Numbered from the stretch's first letter, positions 1-14,208 are shown. The stretch is 64,000 bases of DNA from Acanthacorydalis orientalis (GCA_034766995.1 CM068322.1:14775810-14839809); one strand, 5' to 3'. Translations and numbers: made by a program. The notes: generated by a model not told the origin, from the letters alone.

Positions 1-699
1 AATATGAACATAATTGATTCACAATTTTCAATAGTAAATTTAATTATTATTTTGACTAAATTATCATTTCAGATACACATATAAACTGTCTTCTAACATA
101 TGGTACAATTTATAATTATTTTAATAAAACATCTACTTAATTTTCAAAAGTGTTCTTATAACGAAAGTAGATGCATAAAAATATATTTATATCTGAACGA
201 AATATGTTGAATAAAAATAAAACATTCGTATATGCATTTTACAAATAAAATAGTCTTAAATTACGAAGAATATTTTTTTAGTTAAGAAAACAAAATATGA
301 CTAAACAATTAAATACAAACATAAATGCATCAAAAGCATTCTTTACTGTGCACGTCAAAAACAGAAAATCATCTGTAATTTGCAAAGTAAACGTCTTAAA
401 CGTTACAAATAATCTTAAAGAATTATCTTAACCATGCATATGTGTACATATATTCATTAGTATATGCATGTGTTTGTATAAAAAGATATTGAAAATTGAA
501 GTAGAAAAAAGTCGTATTTAATAAAATCGACAAGTAATAAAATCTTTTCCAAGATTCAGTTGACTTTAATTAAACTGATTAAACAATGATAAACTGACTA
601 CTTGTTCATAAAAAATCGTGCTTTGCACTCAGTACATAGGTATTATTGAAGACATTGTTAATAGAATTAAACGTTAAATAATAATATAGTGTGTGTCCT

Positions 700-870
700 T
701 TTTTAATTCCGTCGGAGCTATATTGTTGTCAATTACGATGGACTTAAAACGAGCACATTCTGTTACCATGGTTACGTAACTACAGCGTCTGTGTGACGCC
801 GGACATGACGGTTACGCAACTTGCGCCACGCTCAATACCTGCCGGTGGCAGCGCACAACGCGCGCGCCCA
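700..870 (+). promoter_or_regulatory. CpG-rich 5' region with two bZIP-type palindromes
   Basis: This is a rare GC- and CpG-rich patch in otherwise AT-rich DNA. It contains the 10-base palindrome GTTACGTAAC at 771-780, which fits the PAR-bZIP/NFIL3 consensus RTTAYGTAAY. A related GTTACGCAAC, C/EBP-like, lies at 811-820. Its position just ahead of the first recognisable exons suggests the promoter or 5'UTR of the gene that follows. The transcription start is not visible. Confidence 0.45.
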
Positions 871-1165
871 TCGTTTTGAAAATACTATTGATAAAATAAA
901 ATACTTTCTCTTGTTGCGATTTAAAAAAACCGATAGAAAACAAATGTACACTTTTAATAAAAATAACATCGAATTGCATCGTTTTGTATTATTTTATCTG
1001 TGTAATGCATCTAAAGAATTCTAATTCACTGTTTACTAAAATATGTTGCTTATAAATATTTTACTCTTGAGGCAACAATTAGAAATGAAATGACTACCAA
1101 AAAAATTCGATAAATCTATGAAATAATGTAAAATGTACAAAAATAATTCATATATTTTATAAAAG

Positions 1166-1204
<39 letters not shown>

Positions 1205-1536
1205 AAACTGTTGTTTCGACAACATCTTTGATAATTAATGCGACAAGTACATTTTTAGACCATTTAAATACAAAAACCTTAAAATATTTAAATATAATAT
1301 ATATTTTTAAGGAATTCGCCCCTTCATATCAATTTGAAAATCCTATTCCATCATGTAGTGAGACGGAAATGTTTAACCACGGTCCTCAATATCCATTTGA
1401 AGAAGTTAATTTGAACTCCAACTGGAATGTAAGTAAAATATAGTATTTTTTTTCAATTCGTTTTTAACATAAACTTTTATTGCAGTTCGATCGCTTTTTG
1501 TCTCAAGGTAATTATTTAATATTTATCACTTTTTTT

Positions 1537-1577
<41 letters not shown>

Positions 1578-3532
1578 TTAAATACTTTAATTGCAGATTA
1601 TCCTATTCCAGAATCTAATCTTACAAACACAAATGATATTCCTAATTTAATGATTTCTAATGATGATTTTTCAGATGTAAGTATAATTTTAATTTTACAG
1701 AGTAATTTATTTTCTAGTTGCTTTTTTTATTTTTTCGTTTCATTCGGTAACTGATATAGATTACATTTTTTTGAATTTCTTAATGTATACTCTTGGTTTT
1801 AGTTGTTAATATCGACGAGTATTTTTTTAATTTAACTTTTATATAACGATATCACACATAATTTAATAATGCAAATTAAGTTTTGAAATGTTTTTTTTTT
1901 AATGTATATACATTTTGTTTATGTAATGAATACTTTAATAAAATAGTTGTTGCTAATCAATTGAAAATAAATCTTTTATATAACTTCGTAAACACTAGTA
2001 CTCAATATTGTAGATTATTTCTTGCAATTTTAATTGATATAAATAATATCATATATGTTTGATAGGGTTACTGAGGCAAGCATTAATTTTAAAACGTATA
2101 TATTGTTTAAATATTCCTTTTTCTATTCATATATAAAATTTAAAAAACGTGTATTATATGTAATACTATAAATTTACATGAATCAAAACTTTCTTGATTT
2201 TGAAAAAAACATAAAAAATTATTCAAGCTCAGTATTTCCTACATTACTATTTTTATATTAAAATCGATCAAATTATCTATACTACAAATTATTGAATTTT
2301 CACATAATGTGCAAGCGTGTATCTATAATTTCACATGCACTAATAATTGTTTATTAGTATTTTCATAAATGTAAGTTCGTACAAATATATTATAATATAT
2401 TCTTTTTATTTAAAAATATATATTATTATTTATTGGTAATGTTTAATTTATAATTTGGCCCGTGTCTTTTGATTATTTTATTTAAGTTTATTTTTCGTTT
2501 CAGTTGAATACACTTTAAGTTTGATTTGTTGGCTGTAAAGTATTTATTTCTTTTATTATTATTTTTTTATAATTCAGGTAAGAATACTTTTCTTTGTATA
2601 TTTATTTTTGAACGAAAATTTTAATTGGTAATTTAATACAGGAATTCCATTACCGAAAATCTGGATCATCTCTTAATATATTAACACCGAAAGCCCTTAA
2701 CAGTACTGTGGAAATTTCTGAGCAAAATAGTTTACTTCCAAAGCAACACAAAGACTTATATAAACAAAGATCTTTATCTCCCGATCAAATTCTTCCATAT
2801 AACAATAGAGAAACGGAATATTCTGAAACATACACTGAAGTTACTAATACACATATGACAACTTCGTCAGATTATGATATTAAAGTTGCGTCACCGAAAT
2901 CATCTCCGATAGAAAAGACAAGACTAATGTCACCGGTTACAATGTACAAATCGAAAAATATATCTACTCAAGAGCAATTAGCAACCCAATTTAAACTATC
3001 GGAAACAAGAGATCTACAGTTACCTTCAAACAATTTTTCGAAAATATCAAATAACGATACATCGAAACAACAAAGTCTTGATTTGAACTATCAGTTCAGC
3101 AACCAGACTGTATCGAAAGTACACGAAAATGGACTTTTATCAAAAACTCCAAGCAATGAATATAGAAAATCGCCAAAAGTTCATAGATCCGATAGAAGAT
3201 CACCTTCGTGTAAATATGAATCGAAAAAATCACCAAAGCAGAACAATACATTTAAACCGAATATATTCGCATCAAAGTCGAAACAGATAGAAATATATCC
3301 TCTCCCTGCTTTTAAACAAGCCTTCGGTGGTACAGAACGAGGAAGACTTCTCGCTAGTCCTGATAAAAATTCTACGTCCGACATTACACAGTGCAATGGA
3401 TTACATCATTCACCTAAAAACAATTCAATACATGAAAGTGATTTTGAATATTTTAATTTGAACGTGTTCAGTGAAAATTCTAATAAATTTAATTTTGATG
3501 AAATTAATCAGGCATTCAGTGAATCAATTTGA
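738..3532 (+). CDS. Unrecognised Ser/Asn/Lys-rich protein, five-exon model
   Basis: I do not recognise this protein. Four exons chain in frame: 1312-1428, the 22-nt micro-exon 1486-1507, 1597-1676, and the long last exon 2642-3532 ending in TGA. All have AG acceptors and GT donors; three of the four donors read GTAAGT or GTAATT. A possible first exon is 738-770 (MDLKRAHSVTM), giving 380 residues. Its donor ATG|GTTACG is weak and overlaps a bZIP palindrome, so the true start may lie elsewhere. The protein is hydrophilic, with many SP/TP dipeptides (SPDQ, SPKSSP, SPVT, SPSC), no membrane segment and no obvious fold. One compact stretch, YPLPAFKQAFGGTERGR near residue 300, looks like a conserved short linear motif. 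It is probably a nuclear or regulatory disordered protein, which is inference. Confidence 0.6.
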
Positions 3533-5121
3533 TCGTTCTAAGATAAATTTTAAAAAAATATTAATAAATTTTATCAATGTTAAATTTAAAAAAAAATATA
3601 CATAGTTACATATAGGAGATTTTTTATTTGATATAAACTTGAACACTATGGAAAAATCATTTTTTTGGATATCACTTTGTAAACAAATAATTTCCATCCG
3701 AGACGTCAGATATTAAAATTAAGCGTTACAAAAATGTCTAAAATACATAAAAGCGATGTAAGACGAATTCCTTTTTTTCTTTAAACAAAATTATGACTAT
3801 TTACTTTTTAATTACAAAATGAACTTAAGCAGCATTTATAAACAATGCTTATGAGATTTTTCTGATCGTTAAAATTTATAAGCATATTCATATCATGAAC
3901 ATTTTAAGACTTAGTCATAAAAACAAATCTGACATTTTATCGACAATCGCAAATTAAAAAATTGTAATAAAAAATATTTGTGAAACAATTAACAAGCATC
4001 TAAATACAAATTATATATTTTAAAATTAGATTTACAATACAAAATGATTAGGAATTTGTTCTATTTCATCGCATAAAAAATGATCATGTATTTCAATAGG
4101 TATTCTGATCTTATATACATGCAGACACTCTAAGGAGTGTTCAGATATTGTAAAGGCCTTAATATGGGTATAAATGGTCTTCACATTTATTTGTTTAATC
4201 ACCGTATTTGTTGTAGATAAAAAAAAAAGAAAATCAAAAAGTATCCTCCCAGTCATAAAATGAACAGTAGTAAATATTATATCATGTTTGTAAAAAGCTC
4301 GATTTAAAATAGCCTTGCATTTTTTCGACAAAACGATATAATTCATTCAGTTTATTTTATTAGACAATTATATAGAAATTTCTTAAAATATTTAACCAGA
4401 AAGTTAGATATATATTACATTCCTTAAAACAATTCCAAATAAATACTCATTTGTGCCTTTAATCCAAACAAAAATGAGTGCATGTTAATAATTCAAAAAA
4501 AAAATAAAGTTTTGGGATCCACATATCTTAAAAATAAGAATTTTCCATCGTTTTGGGACCAAAAAGACATATGCAAGAAAATAATTAAAACTAAATATTC
4601 AATTTATTCCAAAAACGATATAATCATTTCATAAACGTATATATCACAATTAATTTTGCATATGTCAATATTGTTTCATTATTATTATTATTATTTATAT
4701 ATACTTATATTTTCTATTGTTTTCTTTCATATTTTTAACATACTTTTAATCAAAAAATGGTTGAATATACTATAGTGTCAATTTTAAAAATCCAAAAAAT
4801 AAAACTACATTATTTGATAAGTAAAAAAGTAATATTCTTAAATGTTAGCATACTTGTTTAATGAAATCATAAGTTTATATTAATTCCAAAGTTTTTACTA
4901 TATTATTTAAAAAAAATCCTATTTAGTGTACATTAATACGAATTTTAATATATGAAAAAAATACATAGAAAAATATAAAAATCTATGCTTTCAGATTACA
5001 TGAAATGTATTTTATATTAAAATATCTATTTCTAATTTCAATTTGAAAGCAAAAAATGAGATAATTTCTATAATCATTTTAAAAATAATTCCCAACAAAT
5101 TTTATTAAAATTAAATTATCG

Positions 5122-5190
<69 letters not shown>

Positions 5191-7168
5191 TATATGTACA
5201 TTATACAACTGATAACAAAAAAAATAAAAAAATATCAAAAACAAGTACAATACTACAAATAATGTTTTTCAAAAAAGCTTGACTTATATGTATCAAAATT
5301 CTATATTATTTCTTTTTTAAACTAAATGAAGTAAACATTAATATAACAGCGATTTCGGTATTTCAAATATATTATCAATTGCTTTAATGTTACATTTTAT
5401 AAAATTAATGCTGGGCAGATTTAAAAGTGCGTTTAGACAAATTACCTAAAATGAAATCAAAATGTACATAACATATAAATCACTTCGAAAAGGGGATAGA
5501 AAATTTACTTTCAGCAAATATAAAAATTAAGAGATGAAATACCATATTTCTCACATTTGTAAAACGTTTTCGATTAATTATAAAAAGTCGTTTCACAATT
5601 AATAATCTAAAATCATATATTTATATAATATTTTTTTATTTGTTTCGATGAACTTTCACTGAACATTTTACAAATAAGGTACGAAATACGACAATAGGAA
5701 AAAAAGAATATAAAACAAACAAAAACGATTGATTTTAAATGAATAATATGTCATCTTAAATGTATCTGAATTGTGTTCAAAACTATATTATAACAATACA
5801 TTTTAAATTTGACATATAATAAAACGCAACTATGCAATAGTATAATCAGAAACGGCTTCTGAAAAAAGTTAAATATTTTCAAGTTTATATGTAATAGTTC
5901 ATAACCAAACATACGTTTCAATTATTATCACAAATTATATAAATTTTTACTTTGGAATGTTGATTAAAGTTCATTAAAAGAAAAACTCAAATAAGTTATG
6001 ATTCTATCGAATCTGCACAAAATAATCAAACTTGTATTAATGGAATATACAAAAAATTTACATGCCTCGATACGAAGCTAAAATAAAGATCTTTATTTGC
6101 ACAAACATTTTATCAATTTTTATTTACAAGAATATCTCAATCAATATGTCTAATTTCCTTACGTATAAAATAGATTTATTTCTATATTATCAAATTTAAA
6201 AAATTAATGCTCTTCATTGTAACACCACCATTTTTTTATATGCATTCATAATAGACGGCATCCGTATTTAACAATTTACTTGATAAACTGGATCAGTAAA
6301 ATAAACCCTTACTAAAAATAGTACAACTTTAATGCCTATATAATATTTTACAGGGTTTTTTTATTTAAACACAACATTATCGAAAGAGAGCATTTATTAT
6401 AATTATATAAAATTAATTTCACTAAATGGAAAAAATGAAGATAATGAATGAAATGATGTTACAGTAAAGTACTTACTCAAATGCCTGTCAAAAAGTTAAC
6501 CCGTATGAAAAAGTATATAAATTCAATAAATTATTTTATTATAGCGCAAAAAAACATTTTATTTCAGTGAATAATACACAAAAGTAGTAAATAAGAAATA
6601 CAATCCAAATGATTCTTATTTTTTCCAAATGAAAATGACAATGCAGATGTTATATTCAGCCATATTATTAATTAGTTGCGTTTTATAATATGTTCTTAAA
6701 GGTTTATATATACGAATAATTACAAACGCACTTACGGACGAGAAAGAACAAAAAGTAATTACTTCTTCATTAACATTTTAAAACCATAAATGTATGGATT
6801 TATATCGTTTTCAGAACAACACAATACTAAAAAGATGCACTTTTGAGATATATATGTACGTATGTACATATCTAAGATAATTTTATTTTGAAACGTGTAC
6901 TTTCCCATTTACCTGAGTTAGACTCAAAATATGAAAAGAATGAAATGCCAGTATTGTTTTTATAATACGAAATAAGGTACAAAAAAATAAATATAGGGAC
7001 AACTTGTATTTTTCGAGTATAATTACGGTAATCTGTTAAGAGTATTATATTTATTTTAAGTAAAAAAATGATTTAAAATTCAATTTCGTTAAATAACAAA
7101 CACTACACCTATTACTTGAGACTAAAGCATTTTATCTAACAAAATGGTTTTAAAATGAATAAAAAGTG

Positions 7169-7216
<48 letters not shown>

Positions 7217-7412
7217 AAATGTTTAAAAAAATAAGTAAAAATATATACTTTAATGTACATTCTTATAACAGTAACAGTTTCCGATATTATTAATATTATA
7301 TTTAAATAAACATTCTTGTTATTTTATATAAAAAATTGAGAACAATTTATATATTAATAATTTGGAAATATATTTATAATAAACAAATATAAACATAGTG
7401 GTGTATTTGTGT

Positions 7413-7417
<5 letters not shown>

Positions 7418-7504
<87 letters not shown>
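7418..7504. repeat. (TA)n microsatellite with central GTAC interruption
   Basis: Two alternating TA tracts are separated by a short TGTACA block. The tract is palindromic and could extrude as a cruciform. Confidence 0.95.
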
Positions 7505-7507
<3 letters not shown>

Positions 7508-7844
7508 CAGCACTATTTCGAAACAATCAACAAAACAAATTTTGATAATTTTATATAAATAAAAAATTGACAAATTGTTTAAAAACTTAAAAAACATATC
7601 TTCAGAAATATTTGTATGAACCCAATATGTTTAAATTCAAATTTCCTCATATAAACTTTGAAAATAACTCGTTTTTTAAATTAATAACCAACATAAATAT
7701 CTCAGTGACAAACCAAATAAAAATATTTAATGACCATTTCAATTCACTTTTTTAAATTTGTATTGTTAAGAAACATATGCTCTAATAAATATATGTCATG
7801 CACACGTATATTTGTGTGTATTGTATTATATATAAAAACGCATA

Positions 7845-7850
<6 letters not shown>

Positions 7851-7921
<71 letters not shown>
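7851..7921. repeat. (TA)n microsatellite
   Basis: A near-pure alternating TA run of about 70 bases. Confidence 0.95.
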
Positions 7922-7924
<3 letters not shown>

Positions 7925-8029
7925 ACGATACTTTGTAAATTTTATAACTGCTATTATAATATATATATATACAATACGTATAAAATTAATATAAATTGAT
8001 AAAAGAAAATTAATGAAATTATATATTAA

Positions 8030-8100
8030 TCCCTTAAGTGGGTAGTTGACGCGGATACAAGTGAGCAAGACAGATATATCTGTCATTCCCACTTAAGGGG
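8030..8100. mobile_element. Tiny TTAA-flanked palindromic MITE (piggyBac-like)
   Basis: A 71-base element has inverted ends CCCTTAAGTGGG (8031-8042) and CCCACTTAAGGGG (8088-8100). It is flanked by TTAA on both sides (8026-8029 and 8101-8104). The interior carries the perfect palindrome GACAGATATATCTGTC at 8069-8084. A TTAA duplication and ends starting CCC are hallmarks of piggyBac-superfamily elements. No coding capacity remains, so this would be a non-autonomous relative. The flanks and inverted ends are directly seen; the superfamily is inferred. Confidence 0.6.
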
Positions 8101-8266
8101 TTAACAGTAGTGCATTAACGGTAACTGTTTGAAATTTTAAATGTGTTTGAAAAAAAAAATGAAATGATACTACACGCAGTACTAAAGTACTAATAAATAT
8201 GTATATATCTATTGAAATTGTTAAAATACCATAATTTCATTTAATGAATAATTAAATATAAAGTCA

Positions 8267-8328
<62 letters not shown>

Positions 8329-9078
8329 ATATACATAAAAAATATGAATAAAAATTATTTCTTGTAATTAATAAACAATCAAAAATGTTGAAAATTTATA
8401 ATTTTAAATGAATATAATAACGTGCCTTAAATTTAAAATGCTTTATTTGAATATATTTTATTTAAATGAAATGTTTATTTTGTTGAAGTAAATAATAGTT
8501 TATAAAAACATACCTATACACCTACATGTGTTATTTATGAATGTGTATGTATGTGTGTGTATATACATAATAACATACATAAACATTACATTTCTTTTTT
8601 GCAAATATTTATTTATTAAATTTATAGTTTACCAATATTGTGTTACAAGTAAATAACATTAATTAATATAAATAGACATTTTTCCAGATAGTTGAACTTG
8701 CCAAATTGTAGAGATAAATTTTTCAAAAAGCTATTGTGCATCTTTAAATATTTGAGCTTCCTTTATAAATAAAATATTTTATTTCGAATTAAATAGTAAA
8801 ACGCTTCCATAAGTTACATATTATCACGTTTAATGATACATTCATATAAACTACATATATTTATAACATAAACGATGTACCCTAAGCAGCTTACCCATTA
8901 AAATAGCTACGGGGATTTTAAAACATAAGAGTTATTGGAACTCAGGTTATCTGCTCGTAACACTTATGTAAATCGCAAAAATATAAATATATACATATAT
9001 CTTTTCAATGACTTGACCAATTGTTTGTTTATTTAATATAAATCAAAATAATTGTCTTAGTTTTTAGTGTTGAATATA

Positions 9079-9291
<213 letters not shown>

Positions 9292-10282
9292 TAACTGTAC
9301 TAATAAGATGGTCCATTATAGTATTTTAGTAGGAAAATAATTGTATATGTGGTACCGAATAACAAAATTAAGTAATTTTTATAAAGTTTAATACAGTACG
9401 TAATTTAATATCTTTAACATGTTATTGAATTAAATTTATTTCTAAAATTTTCTATCGGTACCCAACGGTTACAAATATTAGACATAATTATTATATGACT
9501 TGTGATTGTGGTATTCTATAGTAAAGTATTAGAATATGACATTATAGAGGAAATATTAAAATTTAAAAAAAAAACACCATATTAAGTGTACAAAAATGAT
9601 ACCAATTTTGAAATCAAAACAATATATCTTTAATAGTTAAACATGGTTTATTTTATTAATCTCCTGACATCTCTCACATAATTACTTTTGTATTTTTCAG
9701 TCACTGTTTTTCGTTTTAATTATTTTACTAAACTATCAAAAACATATTTTTTCTAACAATTAGTCATATACATTTTAATATAAAATAACAGAAATGAACA
9801 ATAATGCTTACCAATATTACTTCATACATTTTTTCAATTGTACTAAGTATATATCGTATATATGTATTGGTTTGAACCACAAAAGACCGTGGTTTAAACA
9901 AATATGTATTCAAATGTAATACTATTTAAAAAAAATACAATACGATGTTCTCTTCTTTTCAAATTTGTGGTCTATTACAGCAGTGTTCCTCAAACTTTTA
10001 TTGATTAAGCTCCTTTGATTAAAAAACATTTTCTTCATGCCCCTCTTGCACATACAACAAGAAAGAATCAACGGCCATTTATTTATTTTTAATGTTGTTC
10101 CTAATGACTTATAATACATTTAAATACTTAAAACGATTCAGTCCAAATAAAATTTGACCTGCATGGACATACTTATATTGATTGACGGAATTCGTATTAA
10201 CGCATTATATCTATAAAATATTGGATCTAAAAATTTTTTGTAGAATATTTTATTTTTCAAATGATTTTATTTTATCATGACT

Positions 10283-10353
10283 GAATCTGAATCACCATAT
10301 ATCGACCTACTTCGTTGTACATATGTTGGACGAATCTCAGACCACAAATTATC
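10283..10353 (-). pseudogene. Ghost copy of a parkin IBR-RING2 linker exon
   Basis: Aligned without gaps to parkin coding positions 11417-11487, 62 of 71 bases match by my count. On the minus strand the fragment still reads in frame as DNLWSEIRPTYVQRSRS, against DNLWSGIHPTNVQRSRW in the real exon. It lies about 0.8 kb downstream of the parkin stop codon. No neighbouring RING2 or IBR sequence accompanies it and I see no partner exon, so it is most likely a dead local duplication. A retained alternative exon is the less likely reading. The match is directly seen; its origin is inferred. Confidence 0.75.
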
Positions 10354-11169
10354 AAGTTTACCAAATTTATTTTATAATAATTTAATACTAGTATATATTT
10401 AAAAACATCCATATTTCTCTTACTAGCTTGGTCCTCCGATACAAAATTTTTGCACACCAGTATACCCCACAGGTTGTATCTAGAAAATGTGTTACAATAT
10501 GCAAAAAATCTAACGTTATTAAATACTAACAAATTATTTTTATATTACTGAAACATGTTACATTTAAAACCACATTTCAGATGCACATACCACTGATATG
10601 GCACGATGTATATATATATATCTATATATATATATATACATAATTATATACATCCATTATTTTACTATTTAGAACACTATTACAAAATGCTCTAAAATTA
10701 TTTTTTCACACCAAATACAAATTATTCATATTGTATTTTAATTAAATACATACACACATATACACAGCACATATGTAATGTACACGTGTATAGCATGAAT
10801 CATATATTAAGTACCCATATTCACTTGTACTAAACATTATTATTCCTTTTGTACAGCAGTGCAGTTACAACTAACTTGCATGTAATTTCTAGTAACATGC
10901 ACCATACTGTCGAAATAATTAGATGTAAACTTTTACTCTGTCATAATTATTAATGAAAAATTATATACAATTAATATATATGAATACCAAAAATATTTTA
11001 TTATAAACAAAATCAATATCTTTACTAACATACATAAAAGATAACATAAAAACACATCAAACACATTCATAATAAATATACTGATAACTGTATAGTAATA
11101 ATAATTAGAGACTTTATTAAAACTATTTACAAAACAAACTTTAACAACAAAAGTATATATTTTAAATTT

Positions 11170-12324
11170 TCATCCAAACCAATGGTTACCCATACAATCT
11201 CGTGTCCATGCTGAATGACAAACCCAACACCAATGAAACTTACAAGATCCACTACCACATATCATGTGCATACAACCTCCTACAAAAAAATATTTTTAAT
11301 AAATTGAAATTTAATTAAGAATACTTAAAAAACATAACTATCATTAATTACCATCTCGCTCTGTTGGTATTCCGCATTTTGGACAGGGCTTTGTTGACAT
11401 AATAAAATCAAATGTAGAATTTGAATCACGATCTATCCACCTACTTCTTTGTACATTTGTTGGATGAATTCCAGACCACAAATTATCCACACCATTTGCC
11501 AAATTAAGATCATTTAAATTATCATTACGTACCCATGAATACTACAAAATTTAACAAAAAAAAAGTATTTTATTTTCATTTTACATGGTAAAATAATACT
11601 TACACCACAATATCTACAAGTAATTCTCTCACAATTTTCTTCAATTAAAATACCCATTCCACAACCTACTTGTGGACAAAGTACACCCCCATTCAATAAA
11701 ACATATTCTTCAGTTGCAAATCTTTGATACTGAAGGTACTAAATATAAAACTATATAATAAACTCCATTTTTTTACCAAATTTTCACATTTTACAAGCAT
11801 ACCTGTACTTCTGTAAGTAATCTAAAATGATGAGTTTCAGATATATAAGAATGATCACAACCAGCTGGACAACCAAGAGTGTATCCATAAACTTCATGTG
11901 GCCAAAATTGTCGATCACGAAGGCGTGAACCGCAATAATTTTTAAAACACTCTAAACATGTAACATGTGCTTCTTCACAAGGAAATACCAATACAGGATC
12001 ACTAAAACAAAATGTTAACTGCCATATCAATGAATTAATTATTATTAACATTTTATTAAACATAAAAATAGTTACTTTATATCTGTGCAAGCTAAACACG
12101 GAATATCATGTAAATTAGACTTTATCAAATATAACGGAACTGCTTGATCTTCTTCACCCTGAGATGTATGTTCACTACATTTGAAATAAAATTCAGCAGA
12201 AACTGTTTTCTCATTTATTTTTGATGACGATGGCTCCTGAATAAAAAAATTCATATATTTTTGTATGTTCTAAACAATTAACTTGAAATATGCATGTATG
12301 ATATATGTATGTATGTATATGTAT

Positions 12325-12367
<43 letters not shown>

Positions 12368-13179
12368 TATGCTATATATAAACATATTAAAATTAATAAT
12401 ATACTTCTGGTTGAATTTTATGATTATCTTTACATTCTCCTTTTATTCTATGTGGTATAAGAACATCATCCCAACACTGAGGATCTGTATTAACTGTTAT
12501 TGCTCCACTTTTACATAAACTACAACGTACTCTAAGTTTACCAATTTTTAAACCTTTACAAGTACCGCAATAAACATAAAAATGAGCTCTTGTTCTTTTG
12601 CGATCTACAAAAAAATCCTTAAAATTCATACATGTAAAAAATACTAAATTCAAAAATATTAGTTACCTTCTTCACTAATTACAAAATTGCGTTCTTCTGG
12701 GGTCAATTGCAAATCCAATAGTGTTTCACATAACGGCTTAGAACCACTACTCACTACATTTTCAACATCAGTTTCAACTACTGTACTAGATTTATTTAAC
12801 TCCGATTTATTTAATTTTGGTTTTACTCGTATTGCATGTAAAACACTTTGTTGTCCTAAATCGCATTGCTAAAAATATACATAATTACAAATGTATTTTT
12901 TAATAATTAAATTACATTTACCTCTATAGTTATATCATCGCATAATTCTTTACCAGCAAATATAATTTTCACTTCATCCGGTTGAAGTCCTAACTGTGGG
13001 GCTACTAATTCTTTTACATTTTTTATATCCCATTTTGGATTTAAATCTACTGAAAGTGTACTACCCACATTACTTTTAATATAAATATTTAAGGAATTTG
13101 ATATTCGCTTTTTTCCAAACCAAAACAATTCTAACATGCTGTGAAATAATGTTTTAATAAAATCAAATATATTAGTCAT
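11170..13179 (-). CDS. parkin: Parkin, RBR-type E3 ubiquitin ligase
   Basis: There are eight exons: 12922-13179, 12667-12868, 12405-12604, 12076-12236, 11803-12001, 11604-11738, 11352-11541 and 11170-11279. They total 484 residues, close to family length. Domains in order: a ubiquitin-like domain at about 29-100, a linker, the Cys-rich RING0, RING1 (CLACTDI followed by CLECF), IBR (CPQVGCGMG and CERITCRYCG) and RING2 (CPKCGIPTERDGGCMHM). The catalytic cysteine of the family is Cys451 in GGCMHM. The serine phosphorylated by PINK1 in other animals is present as Ser94 in GQQSVLH. About 28 residues precede the Ubl domain, including FWFGKKR. The protein ends HWFG, matching the family end except for the last residues. 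Parkin ubiquitinates outer-membrane proteins of damaged mitochondria downstream of PINK1. Identification is very secure. Confidence 0.97.
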
Positions 13180-13798
13180 TTATTTTTGAAAATTATATAC
13201 GATTAAAAAATGTTAAACATGTAACAGTAAAATTATAATCGCCTTTTTATATCTTTCTATTAAATATTTACTATAGTTTGTCACTTGAAACTTTAATGAA
13301 AATATATTTTTTTTACTAAATTTAATTGTCACAGAAACATAGAGGTTAAACATAAAAAACATATACAAAACACAAACTTATAAAAATTAACAAAGACGTA
13401 CATTATATATAAAGACAATCATAGAATATGTAAAAAGAACACTATTTTGTAAATAAATTATTTTATTAAATTTTCTATTATAAATCGTATATGAAAATCT
13501 TAATACAGAAAAAGTCTCAGAGTAATATCCTAATTACTAAACTTAAATTCAAAATCGATGATGTTATAAAAAATACATGATAAATCAACATTTCGCATAT
13601 GAACACAAATGAACCTCAACATCATATTAAATTATTTCTTTTTTTTATTACTTTACATAAATAATTTACAAACATTTGAAAATATATACATAAATATGCA
13701 GTTATTAAAAAATACATAATATTTATTTACAATTAACTAGATCATTTATTTTATATAAAATATTTACTGAATTTATTTATATACAGACTTATAAGTTA

Positions 13799-13920
<122 letters not shown>

Positions 13921-14175
13921 TATATAAAATCATATGTGTGTATGTGTGTGTATAGGTACAAAAACTGGAAATTACTATTTTTATTTATATAATTTAATGC
14001 ACTATAGGTACGGAAACTGTAAAAACCAATAATAAATTAAAATTTATATTAACATTTAATTTTTTATATTAAAAATATAACTAAAATCAAGAATATACAC
14101 TTAAACATAAATAAATTAATAAATTAAAGATTTACACATAGCACACATTCATACCCACACACACACACACACATG

Positions 14176-14208
<33 letters not shown>

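Noticed and set aside
4032..4346. 104-codon open frame on the minus strand
   Set aside because: No recognisable motif, composition typical of AT-rich noise, and no supporting splice structure; left as part of the intergenic interval.
10400..10470. Possible THAP-like fragment (GILVCKNFVSEDQASKR) on the minus strand
   Set aside because: Too short and lacking the expected Cys/His spacing to call.
10275..10532. 85-codon open frame overlapping the ghost parkin exon
   Set aside because: The frame differs from the parkin-like reading for most of its length and has no homology I can see; only the 71-base exon copy is supported.
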